Of a stretch of DNA of 64,000 bases, positions 36,719 through 45,417 are shown piece after piece. The notes below the pieces were generated by a model, which made no database searches, was not told the DNA's origin, and worked only from the letters and a program-made list of their open reading frames with translations. The position numbers and the translations under genes were made by a program. Origin of the DNA: Anaerocolumna sp. MB42-C2 (GTDB lineage Bacteria; Bacillota; Clostridia; Lachnospirales; Lachnospiraceae); NCBI RefSeq assembly GCF_030913705.1, contig NZ_CP133190.1, forward strand, positions 744,001 to 808,000, in the 5' to 3' direction. Each line of letters starts with the position of its first letter. Position 1 is the first letter of the stretch.

Positions 36719-36850
36719 ATTTTACACCCATTGCATATCGCAGGCAGGCCTGCGATACTGCCACAGAATAAAATGCGAAACAAAAGTTTCGCAGAGTGAA
36801 AGAATCACACAGTGGCAACCTTTCTTTTTCAAATTTTTCTTTCACTCTTT
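36719..36850 (-). promoter_or_regulatory. Structured leader of the chemoreceptor gene, with hairpin-SD element copy 2
   Basis: Reading the minus strand toward the ATG: AGAGTGAAAGA / TCTTTCACTCT arms enclose a bulge, then TGCGAAAC-aaaa-GTTTCGCA, then TATCGCAGG-cagg-CCTGCGATA (36736-36757), then ATGCAATGGGTGTAAAA and the ATG. The last part matches the CYTH leader at 11985-12024. There are also TGCCAC/GTGGCA complements that could close a larger fold. GGGTG is the only Shine-Dalgarno. Confidence 0.5.
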
Positions 36851-37217
36851 TCCTCCCTTTCTATTTATTAGTAATATTTAAAGTACAGAAAGTATACACT
36901 ACAATTTAATAAAATGAAATCAACAAACCGGGAACAATATTAAATAATCATAAAAAAAGAATTATAAAAAACTGAAAAAGGTATCTTGAATGATTAGAGC
37001 CCAAAAAATAATCACTTTCCCATATCAGAAAAGTGATTATTCTGTAATTCACCCTACAAAATCCATATGATGAATTTTCAATTGTTGATTAGCACATCTA
37101 TAACTCAACATTACGCATTCAAGAAATAAATTATACAGATGACAGAGCCATACTATAAAATTGGCTTTTGTCAGGCTGATCATTCTATAGAATTACAAAC
37201 GATTTAAGTTAGATCTT
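36851..37217. other. AT-rich spacer between chemoreceptor leader and nspC
   Basis: Holds the terminator at 37003-37042 and otherwise only AT-rich sequence. No open frame with coding character or RNA gene is seen. The promoter of the chemoreceptor gene should lie near 36850-36960 on the minus strand but no clear -35/-10 pair stands out. Confidence 0.4.
37003..37042 (-). terminator. Terminator of the polyamine operon
   Basis: On the minus strand AATAATCACTTT (37030-37041) pairs with AAAGTGATTATT (37007-37018), a perfect 12-bp stem followed by TTTTTTGG. It is 177 bases after the nspC stop and is the only strong terminator there. Confidence 0.75.
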
Positions 37218-38366
37218 TTAGGATAACCTCATTTTAAAGTCATCATAACCAAACTGCCTGATTATTCTAATTCCCCTCTCCGGGCTCCAGGCTGCTATGG
37301 CAGGTAATCCGATTCCGTTAAAAGTATTATTCTTAACCATGGAGTAATGAGCCATATCACAAAACACTAAAGTATCCCCGGGTTTTAACGCTTCTTTAAA
37401 AGAGTAATCTCCGATAACATCTCCGGCCAGGCAGGTCGGACCTCCAAGTCGGTAAGTAAAAGGATGTTCTCCAGGTTTTCCGGCATCAATCACTTCCGGG
37501 CGGTAAGGCATCTCAAGAACATCGGGCATATGGCAGGCTGCCGAAGTATCCAGTATAGCAATATCCATACCGTTTACCAAAGTATCCAAAACCTTTGTAA
37601 CCAAAAAACCGGTATTCAGAGCCACCGCTTCACCAGGTTCTAAGTATACCTCTACCCCATATTTTTCTTTCATAAACCGTATGGAGTTGATTAAGGTATC
37701 AATATCATAATCCGGTCGCGTAATATGATGGCCTCCGCCAAAATTAAGCCATTTCATCTTGCTGATAAACTTGCCGAATTTTTTATCTACTACGTCTACC
37801 GTTCGCTCCAAAACATCGGAATTCTGTTCACACATCGTATGAAAATGAAGACCGTTTATTCCCTCTAAATTCTCCGTTTCCAAAAAATGCTCAAATTGGG
37901 ACAGGGTTATACCAAATCTTGAGCCAGGAATACAAGGATTATATAAATCCGTTTCAATCTCAGAATATTCCGGATTGATTCGAAGCCCGCAATCTACTTT
38001 TTTACCCGAGGCTTCTATTACCGGATTAAATTTTTTATATTGGAAAAAGGAATTAAATACCATGTGGTCACAAAGAGATATGATTTCATCTATTTCATCT
38101 TCACGATAAGCAGGAGAAAATATATGTACTTCCCCCTTCATCTCTTCCCTGCCTAGTCTCGCTTCGTATAACGAACTGGCAGTCGTTCCCTGTAAATATT
38201 TCCCAACTAAAGAATATTCAGAATACATGGAGAAAGCTTTTTGTGCCAGTAGTATTTTACAGCCTGTGGCATCGGACACCTGTTTTAATACTTCCAGGTT
38301 TTTCTTTAAAAGGCTTTCGTCTACAATATAAATTGGTGTAGGTAGGTTTTTTACATCAAAATTCAT
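37218..38366 (-). CDS. nspC: Carboxynorspermidine decarboxylase
   Basis: The 382-residue PLP enzyme belongs to the alanine-racemase-fold decarboxylases. Lys43 in KILLAQKAFSMY binds PLP; CGLRINPEYSEIETDLYNPC, GSRFGI, HFHTMCEQNSDVLERTV and LGGPTCLAGDVIGDY are NspC signatures and distinguish it from diaminopimelate decarboxylase. It decarboxylates carboxynorspermidine or carboxyspermidine to norspermidine or spermidine. The gene follows its partner dehydrogenase and is the last of the polyamine operon. Its leader shares CAGATAGGAGTTAG with nfnB. Confidence 0.92.
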   Translation of the reverse strand: MNFDVKNLPTPIYIVDESLLKKNLEVLKQVSDATGCKILLAQKAFSMYSEYSLVGKYLQGTTASSLYEARLGREEMKGEVHIFSPAYREDEIDEIISLCDHMVFNSFFQYKKFNPVIEASGKKVDCGLRINPEYSEIETDLYNPCIPGSRFGITLSQFEHFLETENLEGINGLHFHTMCEQNSDVLERTVDVVDKKFGKFISKMKWLNFGGGHHITRPDYDIDTLINSIRFMKEKYGVEVYLEPGEAVALNTGFLVTKVLDTLVNGMDIAILDTSAACHMPDVLEMPYRPEVIDAGKPGEHPFTYRLGGPTCLAGDVIGDYSFKEALKPGDTLVFCDMAHYSMVKNNTFNGIGLPAIAAWSPERGIRIIRQFGYDDFKMRLS

Positions 38367-38408
38367 GCTAACTCCTATCTGCGTAATCTACACGCATTAA
38401 ATGCATTC
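38367..38408 (-). promoter_or_regulatory. Leader with shared SD motif (copy in front of nspC)
   Basis: Minus strand: GCATTTAAT, then stem GCGT...ACGC, then CAGATAGGAGTTAG (38368-38381), then C and ATG. The nfnB leader (7213-7255) has GCATTTAAT, a nearby hairpin, and the same 14 bases. The motif contains the Shine-Dalgarno AGGAG. Confidence 0.45.
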
Positions 38409-38471
38409 AAGCTGTTGCAAAATCGACTAATTTATACTTAAGAAAAATTAGTGTTGTATTTGCAACAGCTT
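38409..38471. repeat. 63-base imperfect palindrome between casdh and nspC
   Basis: Outer arms AAGCTGTTGCAAA (38409-38421) and TTTGCAACAGCTT (38459-38471) pair perfectly over 13 bp; inner arms ACTAATTT (38426-38433) and AAATTAGT (38445-38452) extend the structure. The T run (CTTTTTATC) lies on the plus-strand side, where no gene ends, so a terminator role for the operon is doubtful. An mRNA processing or stability hairpin, or a small palindromic repeat, is likelier. Confidence 0.6.
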
Positions 38472-38501
38472 CTTTTTATCAGCTGCCTAAGCGGCATTTA
38501 T

Positions 38502-39701
38502 TTAATCTACTAAACTCGGATTAAAATCCTCTTTCCAGGGAAGTCCCTGTTTATTTAATTGTTCCATAAACGGATCGGGATCAAACTCTTCCACATTAAA
38601 TACACCGGGTTTTTTCCATTTACCGGTTAATACCATCATTGCTCCTATCATGGCAGGAACACCAGTGGTATAGGAAATAGCCTGAGAACCAACCTCTTTA
38701 TAACATTCTTCATGATCACAAACATTATATACATAATAATTTTTAGGCTGGCCGTCTTTTGTTCCCTGATAGATACATCCGATATTGGTTTTTCCTTTGG
38801 TTCTTGGCCCAAGGGAAGCCGGATCCGGAAGCACTGCCTTTAAAAACTGAAGAGGTACAATCTGTTTTCCTTCGAATTCTATCGGCTCAATCGATGTCAT
38901 ACCAACATTCTCAAGTACTTTAAGATGGGTTAAATAACGTTCGGAAAAAGTCATCCAGAAACGAATCTTTTTAATTCCATTTATATTTAAAGCAAGAGAT
39001 TCCATTTCCTCATGATGGAGCAGATACATATCCTTATCACCGATTTCAGGGAAATTATATACTCGTTTGATTGACATAGGTTCCGTTTCAATAAATTCAC
39101 CGTTTTCAAAATAACTGCCGTTAGCAGTAACTTCACGAATATTAATCTCCGGATTAAAATTCGTTGCAAAAGGATATCCATGATCCCCTGCATTAGCATC
39201 CAAAATATCAATCTGTTTAATTTCATCAAAATAATGCTTCATGGCGTAAGCCGAAAATACACCGGTTACACCAGGGTCAAAACCGCAGCCTAATACTGCC
39301 GTAATACCGGCTTCCTTAAATTTCTCCCTATAAGCCCATTGCCAGCTATATTCAAATTTAGCGGTATCGATTGGTTCATAATTAGCCGTATCCAGATAAT
39401 CTACCTTAGTGGCCAGGCAGGCATCCATAATAGTCAAATCCTGATAAGGAAGTGCCACATTAATTACAATGTCCGGCTTAAATTTATTAATTAAAGCAAT
39501 GATTTCTTCGGTATTGTCTGCATCCAACTGTGCAGTCGATATTTTGGTTTTACCACCTTGTAATTTTTCTTTTAAAGTTTCACATTTCGATACGGTTCTG
39601 CTTGCTATTAAGATTTCCTCAAAAATATCCGGATTCTGACAGCATTTATGAACTACAACACTGGCTACGCCGCCAGCACCAATGATCAACGCTTTTCCCA
39701 T
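38502..39701 (-). CDS. Carboxynorspermidine dehydrogenase (saccharopine dehydrogenase family)
   Basis: The 399-residue NAD(P) enzyme has a Rossmann start GKALIIGAGGVASVVVHKC and the CANSDH-type segments DYLDTANYEPID, VLGCGFDPGVTGVFSAYA and TLDANAGDHGYPFATNFNPEINIREV (here ILDANAGDHG...). It reductively condenses aspartate semialdehyde with a diamine to carboxynorspermidine or carboxyspermidine. Saccharopine dehydrogenase proper is less likely given nspC next door. AGGAGG precedes the ATG. Confidence 0.9.
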   Translation of the reverse strand: MGKALIIGAGGVASVVVHKCCQNPDIFEEILIASRTVSKCETLKEKLQGGKTKISTAQLDADNTEEIIALINKFKPDIVINVALPYQDLTIMDACLATKVDYLDTANYEPIDTAKFEYSWQWAYREKFKEAGITAVLGCGFDPGVTGVFSAYAMKHYFDEIKQIDILDANAGDHGYPFATNFNPEINIREVTANGSYFENGEFIETEPMSIKRVYNFPEIGDKDMYLLHHEEMESLALNINGIKKIRFWMTFSERYLTHLKVLENVGMTSIEPIEFEGKQIVPLQFLKAVLPDPASLGPRTKGKTNIGCIYQGTKDGQPKNYYVYNVCDHEECYKEVGSQAISYTTGVPAMIGAMMVLTGKWKKPGVFNVEEFDPDPFMEQLNKQGLPWKEDFNPSLVD

Positions 39702-39768
39702 GTATATTCCTCCTATTCATCTGTTCATTAAATCAGAATTCATAAATTTATATTCTAAAAATAACCTT

Positions 39769-40617
39769 TTAATACGATTCCAATTGTTCCTTTACATAAT
39801 TTGGAATAGCAAAGGCACCTACATGTAAATCTGTATTATAATATTTGGTTTTTATTCCCAAGTTATTCCAATGCTTTGCATCCAGGTCTCCCACCGGATC
39901 ATACTTCTTAGAAGCGAATCCAAACAGCCAATGTCCCGAGGGATAAGTCGGTATATGAGCCTGATATATCTTGGCTATAGGAAAAGTTTCTTTTATCCTC
40001 TGATGGGCACGTTTCATGGAAGCTGCATAGGACGAATAATACATACTTTCATGCTGGTTAACCAGGATTCCCTCTTCATTTAGAGCACGGTAACAATTAC
40101 CGTAAAATTCTTTCGTAAAGAGTCCTTCCCCCGGACCGAAAGGATCCGTGGAATCAACAATAATCAGATCGTATTCCCTTTCCTTATGTCTTACAAATTT
40201 TAAACCATCTTCAAAAAAGAGGTGTACTCTTTCATTGGTAAGACTGTTAGCCGTAAAAGGTAAATACTCCTTGCATAACCTTACTACTTCTTCATCGATT
40301 TCCACCATATCAATATGAGTTATGGTATCATAGCGCAGTAATTCCCGAACCGTTCCGCCATCTCCTGCACCAATCACCAATACATTTTTAATATTAGGAT
40401 TTGCAGCCATTGGAACATGGGTTATCATATCATGATAAATAAACTCATCCTTTTCCGTTACCATAAGATAACCGTCCAGAGTCAGAATTCTTCCGAATTC
40501 CCTGGATTCAAATATATCTATTCTTTGAAACTCACTCTGCTTACTGACTAACTGCCGGTCGATTTTAATAGAGAATCGTGCTTCTTCCGTATGATTCTCC
40601 GTGTACCATAAGTCCAT
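39769..40617 (-). CDS. speE: Spermidine synthase-type aminopropyltransferase
   Basis: The 282-residue protein has LTLDGYLMVTEKDEFIYHDM, the SAM-type glycine loop VIGAGDGGTVRELLRY, acidic MVEIDEEVV, DGLKFV and the active-site DSTDPFGPGEGLFTKEFY. It transfers an aminopropyl group from decarboxylated SAM (made by SpeD, same operon) to a diamine. Its ATG overlaps the stop of the decarboxylase gene (TAATG), indicating coupling. Acceptor choice between putrescine, agmatine and cadaverine is not settled by sequence. Confidence 0.92.
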   Translation of the reverse strand: MDLWYTENHTEEARFSIKIDRQLVSKQSEFQRIDIFESREFGRILTLDGYLMVTEKDEFIYHDMITHVPMAANPNIKNVLVIGAGDGGTVRELLRYDTITHIDMVEIDEEVVRLCKEYLPFTANSLTNERVHLFFEDGLKFVRHKEREYDLIIVDSTDPFGPGEGLFTKEFYGNCYRALNEEGILVNQHESMYYSSYAASMKRAHQRIKETFPIAKIYQAHIPTYPSGHWLFGFASKKYDPVGDLDAKHWNNLGIKTKYYNTDLHVGAFAIPNYVKEQLESY

Positions 40618-42074
40618 TAATCTACCTCCACCACATTAATATTGTTAACAGCCATATCTTCTGTACCGGTGAGCAGGCAACCTTTTTCCTTGGCATATAG
40701 TATATAATTTACGATATCCTCCGTAATTTTCTCGCCTGGAGCAAGAATCGGTATTCCCGGTGGGTAACACATAACAAATTCCCCGCAGATTTTTCCAACT
40801 GATTTTTTGATAGGCAGTGATTTCTTGGAACTGTAAAATGCCTGCTGGGGTGCAAATACTACATCGGGATTAATATATTCATGGTCAAACATATCTGATT
40901 TATCATCTTTACCATATAATCGCTTAATTTCTGAAAGGGATGCTATTAAACGCTCAATTTCAAGTGCTCTGTCTCCGGCAGATATAATAGCAAGAAAATT
41001 GCTGATATCACCAAATTCTATCTGAATATCATACTCATCTCTTAACAGATCGTAAACCTCAATACCGGCAAGTCCTATGTTCCTGGTGTGTACGGATAAC
41101 TTCGTCGGATCAAAATCGAATACGGCTTCTTTATCGATTAACTCTTTTCCAAAAGCATAATATCCGCCCAGTTTATTAATCTCGCCCCTGGCATATTCCG
41201 CTATTTCTACAGTTTTCCGAATCAATTCCTTACCGTGTAAACTAAGATTTTTCCTTGCTATATCAAGGGATACCAGTAACAGATAGGAACCGCTTGTAGT
41301 CTGGGTCAAATTAATAACCTGTCTTACATGATGGGGATTAACTCCATTTCCGCAAAGTAAAAAAGAACTCTGAGTAAGAGAACCCCCAGTTTTATGCATA
41401 CTTACTGCTGCCATATCTGCTCCTGCCGCCATTGCAGAAACCGGCATGTCTTCACCGAAATAAAAATGGGTCCCATGAGCCTCATCTACAAGTACTTTTA
41501 CCCCGTGCTCATGGGCAAATTCCACGATTCCTCTTAAGTCAGAGCATATACCATAATAGGTTGGATTATTCACTAAAATAGCTTTTGCATCGGGATTATT
41601 AAGAATAACTTCCTTAACATCGGACAAAGACATTCCTAAAGGGATTCCTAAATCCTTATTTACTCCCGGATTCACATACACAGGAATGGCACCGCAGACT
41701 ACTAAAGCATTGATAGCACTCCGGTGCACATTTCTTGGCATAATAATCTTATCCCCTGCTTTACAGACGGACATAATCATCCCCTGTACAGAGGCTGTTG
41801 TTCCATTGACGATAAAAAATGCTGCCTTAGCACCAAATGCATCGGCTGCAATTTGTTCCGCTTCACGAATGACAGAAGTAGGATGGCAGAGGTTGTCCAG
41901 GGGTTTCATGGAATTAACGTCAACTTTCAGGCAGTTTTCACCTAAAAAATCAGTTAGTTCTTTATTTCCCCGGCCTCCTTTATGTCCTGGTACATCAAAC
42001 GGAACAACCCTGTTTGACTTATGTCTTAACAGCGCTTCGTGAATCGGCGCTTTTTGTTGTAAAAGTAAATTCAT
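40617..42074 (-). CDS. speA: Short-form Orn/Lys/Arg decarboxylase (arginine decarboxylase-like)
   Basis: The 485-residue fold-type I PLP decarboxylase lacks the N-terminal receiver-like domain of the E. coli enzymes, as do Bacillus SpeA and YaaO. PFDVPGHKGG, HVNGTTASVQGMI (FIVNGTTASV), VDEAHGTHFYF and SMHKTGGS with PLP Lys228 are diagnostic. Substrate is arginine by analogy; ornithine or lysine is possible. No agmatinase or agmatine deiminase is in the operon, so the onward route from agmatine is missing here. Confidence 0.88.
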   Translation of the reverse strand: MNLLLQQKAPIHEALLRHKSNRVVPFDVPGHKGGRGNKELTDFLGENCLKVDVNSMKPLDNLCHPTSVIREAEQIAADAFGAKAAFFIVNGTTASVQGMIMSVCKAGDKIIMPRNVHRSAINALVVCGAIPVYVNPGVNKDLGIPLGMSLSDVKEVILNNPDAKAILVNNPTYYGICSDLRGIVEFAHEHGVKVLVDEAHGTHFYFGEDMPVSAMAAGADMAAVSMHKTGGSLTQSSFLLCGNGVNPHHVRQVINLTQTTSGSYLLLVSLDIARKNLSLHGKELIRKTVEIAEYARGEINKLGGYYAFGKELIDKEAVFDFDPTKLSVHTRNIGLAGIEVYDLLRDEYDIQIEFGDISNFLAIISAGDRALEIERLIASLSEIKRLYGKDDKSDMFDHEYINPDVVFAPQQAFYSSKKSLPIKKSVGKICGEFVMCYPPGIPILAPGEKITEDIVNYILYAKEKGCLLTGTEDMAVNNINVVEVD

Positions 42075-42090
42075 ATCTCTACCTCCACAA

Positions 42091-42900
42091 CTAATATATA
42101 TTCATGCCGCTGAATATCTCAATCATCTCTTTGCGTAAATTACTCGTTATTTCAAGCCTTTGCTTGGGCGGTAATTCATATACGTCAAGATTAAAAAGAT
42201 AATTCTGCAGTTCTATTTCTTTAATCAGCATCTTGGTATGAAATATATTGGATTGATATACATTCACATCAATTGCATCGTATTTGGTTAAGGTAACATC
42301 ATCGATATAATCCTGTATTGATGTTATATCATGGTCAATATAATATTTTTTGCCCTCAACATCTCTGGTAAAACCTCTGACTCTGTAATCAATCGTTATA
42401 ATGTCAGAGTCGAAACTACCGATTAGATAATCCAGCGCGTTAAGTGGTGATATCTCACCGCAGGTAGATACATCAATATCTACACGAAAAGTGGAAATGG
42501 AGTTATCAGGATGATACTCCGGAAATGTATGCACTGTAACGTGACTTTTATCCAAATGGGCATGTACCGTATCTCTTAACTCAGAGTATTTTCCCTGGTT
42601 ACAGGATTCATCAATATGCTCGGAAGATAAATCTCCTTCTGCTATTAAGATATTAACTGAGGCACCCTGAGGATCATAATCCTGTTTAGAAATATTTAGT
42701 ATATGAGCTCCAATTGTTTGCGTTACATCGCATAAGATTTTTGTTAATCTTTCAGAATTATATTGTTCATCGATATAGGCAATATAATCCTTTTGTTCTC
42801 TCTCACTTTTTGCATAGCAAACATCATAGATGTTGAAGCTAAGTGTTTTTGTGAGGTTGTTAAAGCCATACAAAGTCAGCTTTTTTTCCAACCCTAACAT
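42091..42900 (-). CDS. speD: S-adenosylmethionine decarboxylase proenzyme
   Basis: This roughly 269-residue enzyme is of the E. coli (class 1A) type, with the self-cleavage site [16 protein letters not shown]; the Ser of DKS becomes the pyruvoyl group. [23 protein letters not shown] and DIDY-like [14 protein letters not shown] are conserved. It makes decarboxylated SAM for SpeE. A GTG directly upstream of the ATG is in frame; the ATG sits better relative to AAAGG. First gene of the polyamine operon, with a good promoter at 42931-42959. Confidence 0.92.
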   Translation of the reverse strand: MLGLEKKLTLYGFNNLTKTLSFNIYDVCYAKSEREQKDYIAYIDEQYNSERLTKILCDVTQTIGAHILNISKQDYDPQGASVNILIAEGDLSSEHIDESCNQGKYSELRDTVHAHLDKSHVTVHTFPEYHPDNSISTFRVDIDVSTCGEISPLNALDYLIGSFDSDIITIDYRVRGFTRDVEGKKYYIDHDITSIQDYIDDVTLTKYDAIDVNVYQSNIFHTKMLIKEIELQNYLFNLDVYELPPKQRLEITSNLRKEMIEIFSGMNIY

Positions 42901-42930
42901 CACAACCTTTCTAATTAATAATCGGGTTAC

Positions 42931-42959
42931 ATTGTAGCACGTTTAACCCTAAAAATCAA
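42931..42959 (-). promoter_or_regulatory. Promoter of the polyamine operon with overlapping inverted repeat
   Basis: Minus strand: TTGATT (42954-42959), 17-base spacer, TACAAT (42931-42936). GGGTTA (42924-42929) and TAACCC (42944-42949) form a 6-bp inverted repeat across the -10, and another TTTAACCCC lies just upstream near 42973. This could be an operator. Confidence 0.6.
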
Positions 42960-43406
42960 TGGATATTTTTGATTTAACCCCATTAGTATCCCTGTATTTA
43001 TTAAGGTTTTCTAAATTGGGTAATAAGTATCTGGGTTATCATTTTTTTGTTTACAACTCTATAGGATGAAAGTCAATGATATATAGCCACAATTTACTTA
43101 TTCCAATGTTTATTATTACTGTTTATTATTACTGTTTCTCTTAAATATTATTTAATCTATGTTCATTACAAGGTTCGACATTGAGTTATTATAAATAATG
43201 AATTGCAAGAAAGATTCCATTGATTGTGTACTATCTCAGTAATAAATATAATTTTTACTGTTTACTCTTATTTAAAGTAGGAATATAATATGTTTATAAA
43301 TCAGACCTTATTTTCAGTGAACTTATTGCTACTAGATTCTTGTATCTGATTAAAATATGGTTGCCTTTCGTTAATATCAATAGTAAGGAGCAAGTAATAA
43401 AACGTC
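42960..43406. other. AT-rich divergent spacer between speD and the 172-residue protein gene
   Basis: Apart from the speD promoter it shows only AT-rich DNA and a 13-base tandem pair (GTTTATTATTACT twice, near 43109-43135). AAGGAG at about 43384 is the nearest ribosome binding site to the next ATG, at an unusually long distance. No RNA gene recognised. Confidence 0.4.
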
Positions 43407-43925
43407 ATGAATATACCCAATAAATATAAAAAGTTGCTAATTGCAGTGGCTCTGGTAATCGTCGTAACCATAATTATTGCTGTAATTATATTTGCCGCAA
43501 GAAGCAGGAGAGACAATGGAGAAAAAGTGGCAAAAACTGTACTTACATTAACTTATGGTGCCACAGTAAAAGATTATGAATACCTGACCAACACACTAAC
43601 TCAAAGTCTGAAAAATAATAAAATACTTTTTGATTATCTTCGCACGGTATATGGAGAACGATTAACCGAAAATGGCTATAAAATATTTCTTGATAACCGT
43701 ATCCCTTCCATAGCGGCTAACACTGCCCATAAAGAAAATTCAGATTTAAAGTTGTCCACTATTAAATTAGAACCGAAAGATGCATTAGAGGGAAGTAAAC
43801 GTTATGCTTTTACTATACAGGTCCAAACTGAAAAGGATGTTTCTAAAACAATTACTTTTAAAGGAAGTATCACATTGATACGGGAAAACGGTCACTGGAA
43901 AGTGGATGGCGTTTCTCCCAACTAA
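43407..43925 (+). CDS. Membrane-anchored extracytoplasmic protein, unknown function
   Basis: This 172-residue protein has an N-terminal basic stretch and one membrane segment (about 9-31, LLIAVALVIVVTIIIAVIIF), then a soluble outer domain of about 140 residues. GEKVAKTVLTLTYGATVKDYEYL and a closing TLIRENGHWKVDGVSPN suggest an NTF2/SnoaL-like fold (the RENGHWKVDGV strand is typical), but this is only fold-level. The AAGGAG is 17 bases from the ATG, and a stop lies in frame just upstream, so initiation may be weak. It is monocistronic, followed by a strong terminator. Confidence 0.65.
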   Translation: MNIPNKYKKLLIAVALVIVVTIIIAVIIFAARSRRDNGEKVAKTVLTLTYGATVKDYEYLTNTLTQSLKNNKILFDYLRTVYGERLTENGYKIFLDNRIPSIAANTAHKENSDLKLSTIKLEPKDALEGSKRYAFTIQVQTEKDVSKTITFKGSITLIRENGHWKVDGVSPN

Positions 43926-43965
43926 CTATAGTAAACCGGTACTTAACTAAAGTTTCCGAAATACA

Positions 43966-44015
43966 GAGGAGCGGCTGAAAAACCAACCTATAAAGTTGAT
44001 GTGCAGCCGCTCCTC
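43966..44015. terminator. Bidirectional terminator
   Basis: A perfect 12-bp stem, GAGGAGCGGCTG (43966-43977) with CAGCCGCTCCTC (44004-44015), lies between the convergent 172-residue protein gene and the U32 peptidase gene. Neither side has a long T tract, so it may serve mainly as a 3'-end barrier. Confidence 0.65.
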
Positions 44016-44020
44016 AAATA

Positions 44021-45328
44021 TTAATCTTCTTTTCTTCTTAAAAGGTCATTAATATCCAAATCCACACCAAAGTCTGCGAAGATTTTTTGTTTAGGATGAG
44101 GACAGTTTTCCATCTCATTTCCCTCTTCATCCGTAATCTTCTTGACGGTTACGATTAGATTTTTGCCGTCAGGTTTCATTACTTCGATTTCTTCTCCCAC
44201 TGTGAATTTATTTCTCTGCTCCAGCTCATAAAGGCCTGATTCACTTTTGCCATTTATGATACCCAGATATGTGTATTCTTTAACATAGGTATTATTATCA
44301 TAAATTTGGGCTTCTTCATTTGGTTTTCCGAAGAAAAATCCGGTTGTAAACTGCCTGTAAGTACATTTTGATATTTCTTCTTTATAGTAAGGTATATTTT
44401 TTTTATATAATTCCGGTGATTCAAAATAATCATCTATGGCTTTACGGTAGGTTCTGGCTACGGAAGCTACATAAAGTGCCGTTTTCATCCTGCCTTCTAC
44501 TTTAAAACTGTCTATACCGGCCCTAACTAATTCAGGTATATATTCAATCATACATAAGTCTTTCGAGTTAAAGATATAGGTTCCTCTTTCGTTTTCTTCC
44601 ACCGGCAGATATTCACCCGGCCTGGTTTCTTCAGTGAGGTAATATTTCCATCTGCAGGGATGAGTACAGGCTCCTCTGTTTGCATCTCTTCCGGTAAAAT
44701 AATTACTTAATAAACATCTGCCGGAGTAAGCAATACACATGGCACCATGAACGAAGGTTTCAATTTCTAAATCATAGGGTATATTTTCACGAATTCCTTT
44801 TATTTCTTCTAAAGATAATTCTCTGGCAGAAACTACCCTGGATACTCCCATCCTGTGCCAGAAACGGTAGGTTCCATAATTGACGTTATTTGCCTGAGTA
44901 CTGATATGAATATCAATCTCAGGAACAATCTCCTTTGCTATCTCAAATACTCCGGGATCTGATATGATTAAGGCATCCGGTTTGATTTCTTTTAGTTCTT
45001 CAAAGTAGCGGGTTACACCGGATAAATCCTCGTTATGTGCGGTAATATTAGCTGTTACATACACTTTTTTACCATAGGAATGAGCAAAATTGATTCCTTC
45101 CTTCATATCTTCCAAACTGAAATTTTTAGCCTTTGCCCTTAGTCCATACATTTCTCCACCGATATAGACTGCATCGGCTCCATATATAATTGCTGTTTTT
45201 AATACTTCCAGATTACTTGCCGGAATTAATAACTCGGGTTTCTTAATTCCAAAAGGTACTTCCTTCTTTTGGGTTTCTGTGTTAAATTTAAGCATCTGCT
45301 CATTGCAGGCTGCATTATTTTCTGTCAT
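44021..45328 (-). CDS. trhP: U32-family protein, probable tRNA hydroxylation factor
   Basis: The 435-residue protein has the U32 signature ETFVHGAMCIAYSGRCLLSNYFTGRDANRGACTHPC (split over residues about 195-230), whose cysteines bind an iron-sulfur cluster in TrhP, and a C-terminal beta barrel. TrhP/YrrO-type proteins form 5-hydroxyuridine at tRNA position 34; the older name is collagenase-like peptidase. TrmR, which methylates that hydroxyl, is encoded just upstream in the same order as Bacillus yrrM-yrrN-yrrO. Only one U32 gene is present here, where Bacillus has two. Confidence 0.85.
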   Translation of the reverse strand: MTENNAACNEQMLKFNTETQKKEVPFGIKKPELLIPASNLEVLKTAIIYGADAVYIGGEMYGLRAKAKNFSLEDMKEGINFAHSYGKKVYVTANITAHNEDLSGVTRYFEELKEIKPDALIISDPGVFEIAKEIVPEIDIHISTQANNVNYGTYRFWHRMGVSRVVSARELSLEEIKGIRENIPYDLEIETFVHGAMCIAYSGRCLLSNYFTGRDANRGACTHPCRWKYYLTEETRPGEYLPVEENERGTYIFNSKDLCMIEYIPELVRAGIDSFKVEGRMKTALYVASVARTYRKAIDDYFESPELYKKNIPYYKEEISKCTYRQFTTGFFFGKPNEEAQIYDNNTYVKEYTYLGIINGKSESGLYELEQRNKFTVGEEIEVMKPDGKNLIVTVKKITDEEGNEMENCPHPKQKIFADFGVDLDINDLLRRKED

Positions 45329-45417
45329 ACTGCTCCTAACCTTTCTCTGATTGGTAGTACTGTTTTGTTTTTATATAGTTTCTATTATCATATATTTCTT
45401 TTCATATAGTTCATATT

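Noticed and set aside
38502..39701. Assignment as lysine-pathway saccharopine dehydrogenase
   Set aside because: Operon context with nspC, speD and speE and family motifs support carboxynorspermidine dehydrogenase; there are no lysine genes nearby.
41686..42042. 118-residue plus-strand frame opposite the arginine decarboxylase-like gene
   Set aside because: Fully antisense to a well-supported gene with conserved active-site motifs; no independent features.
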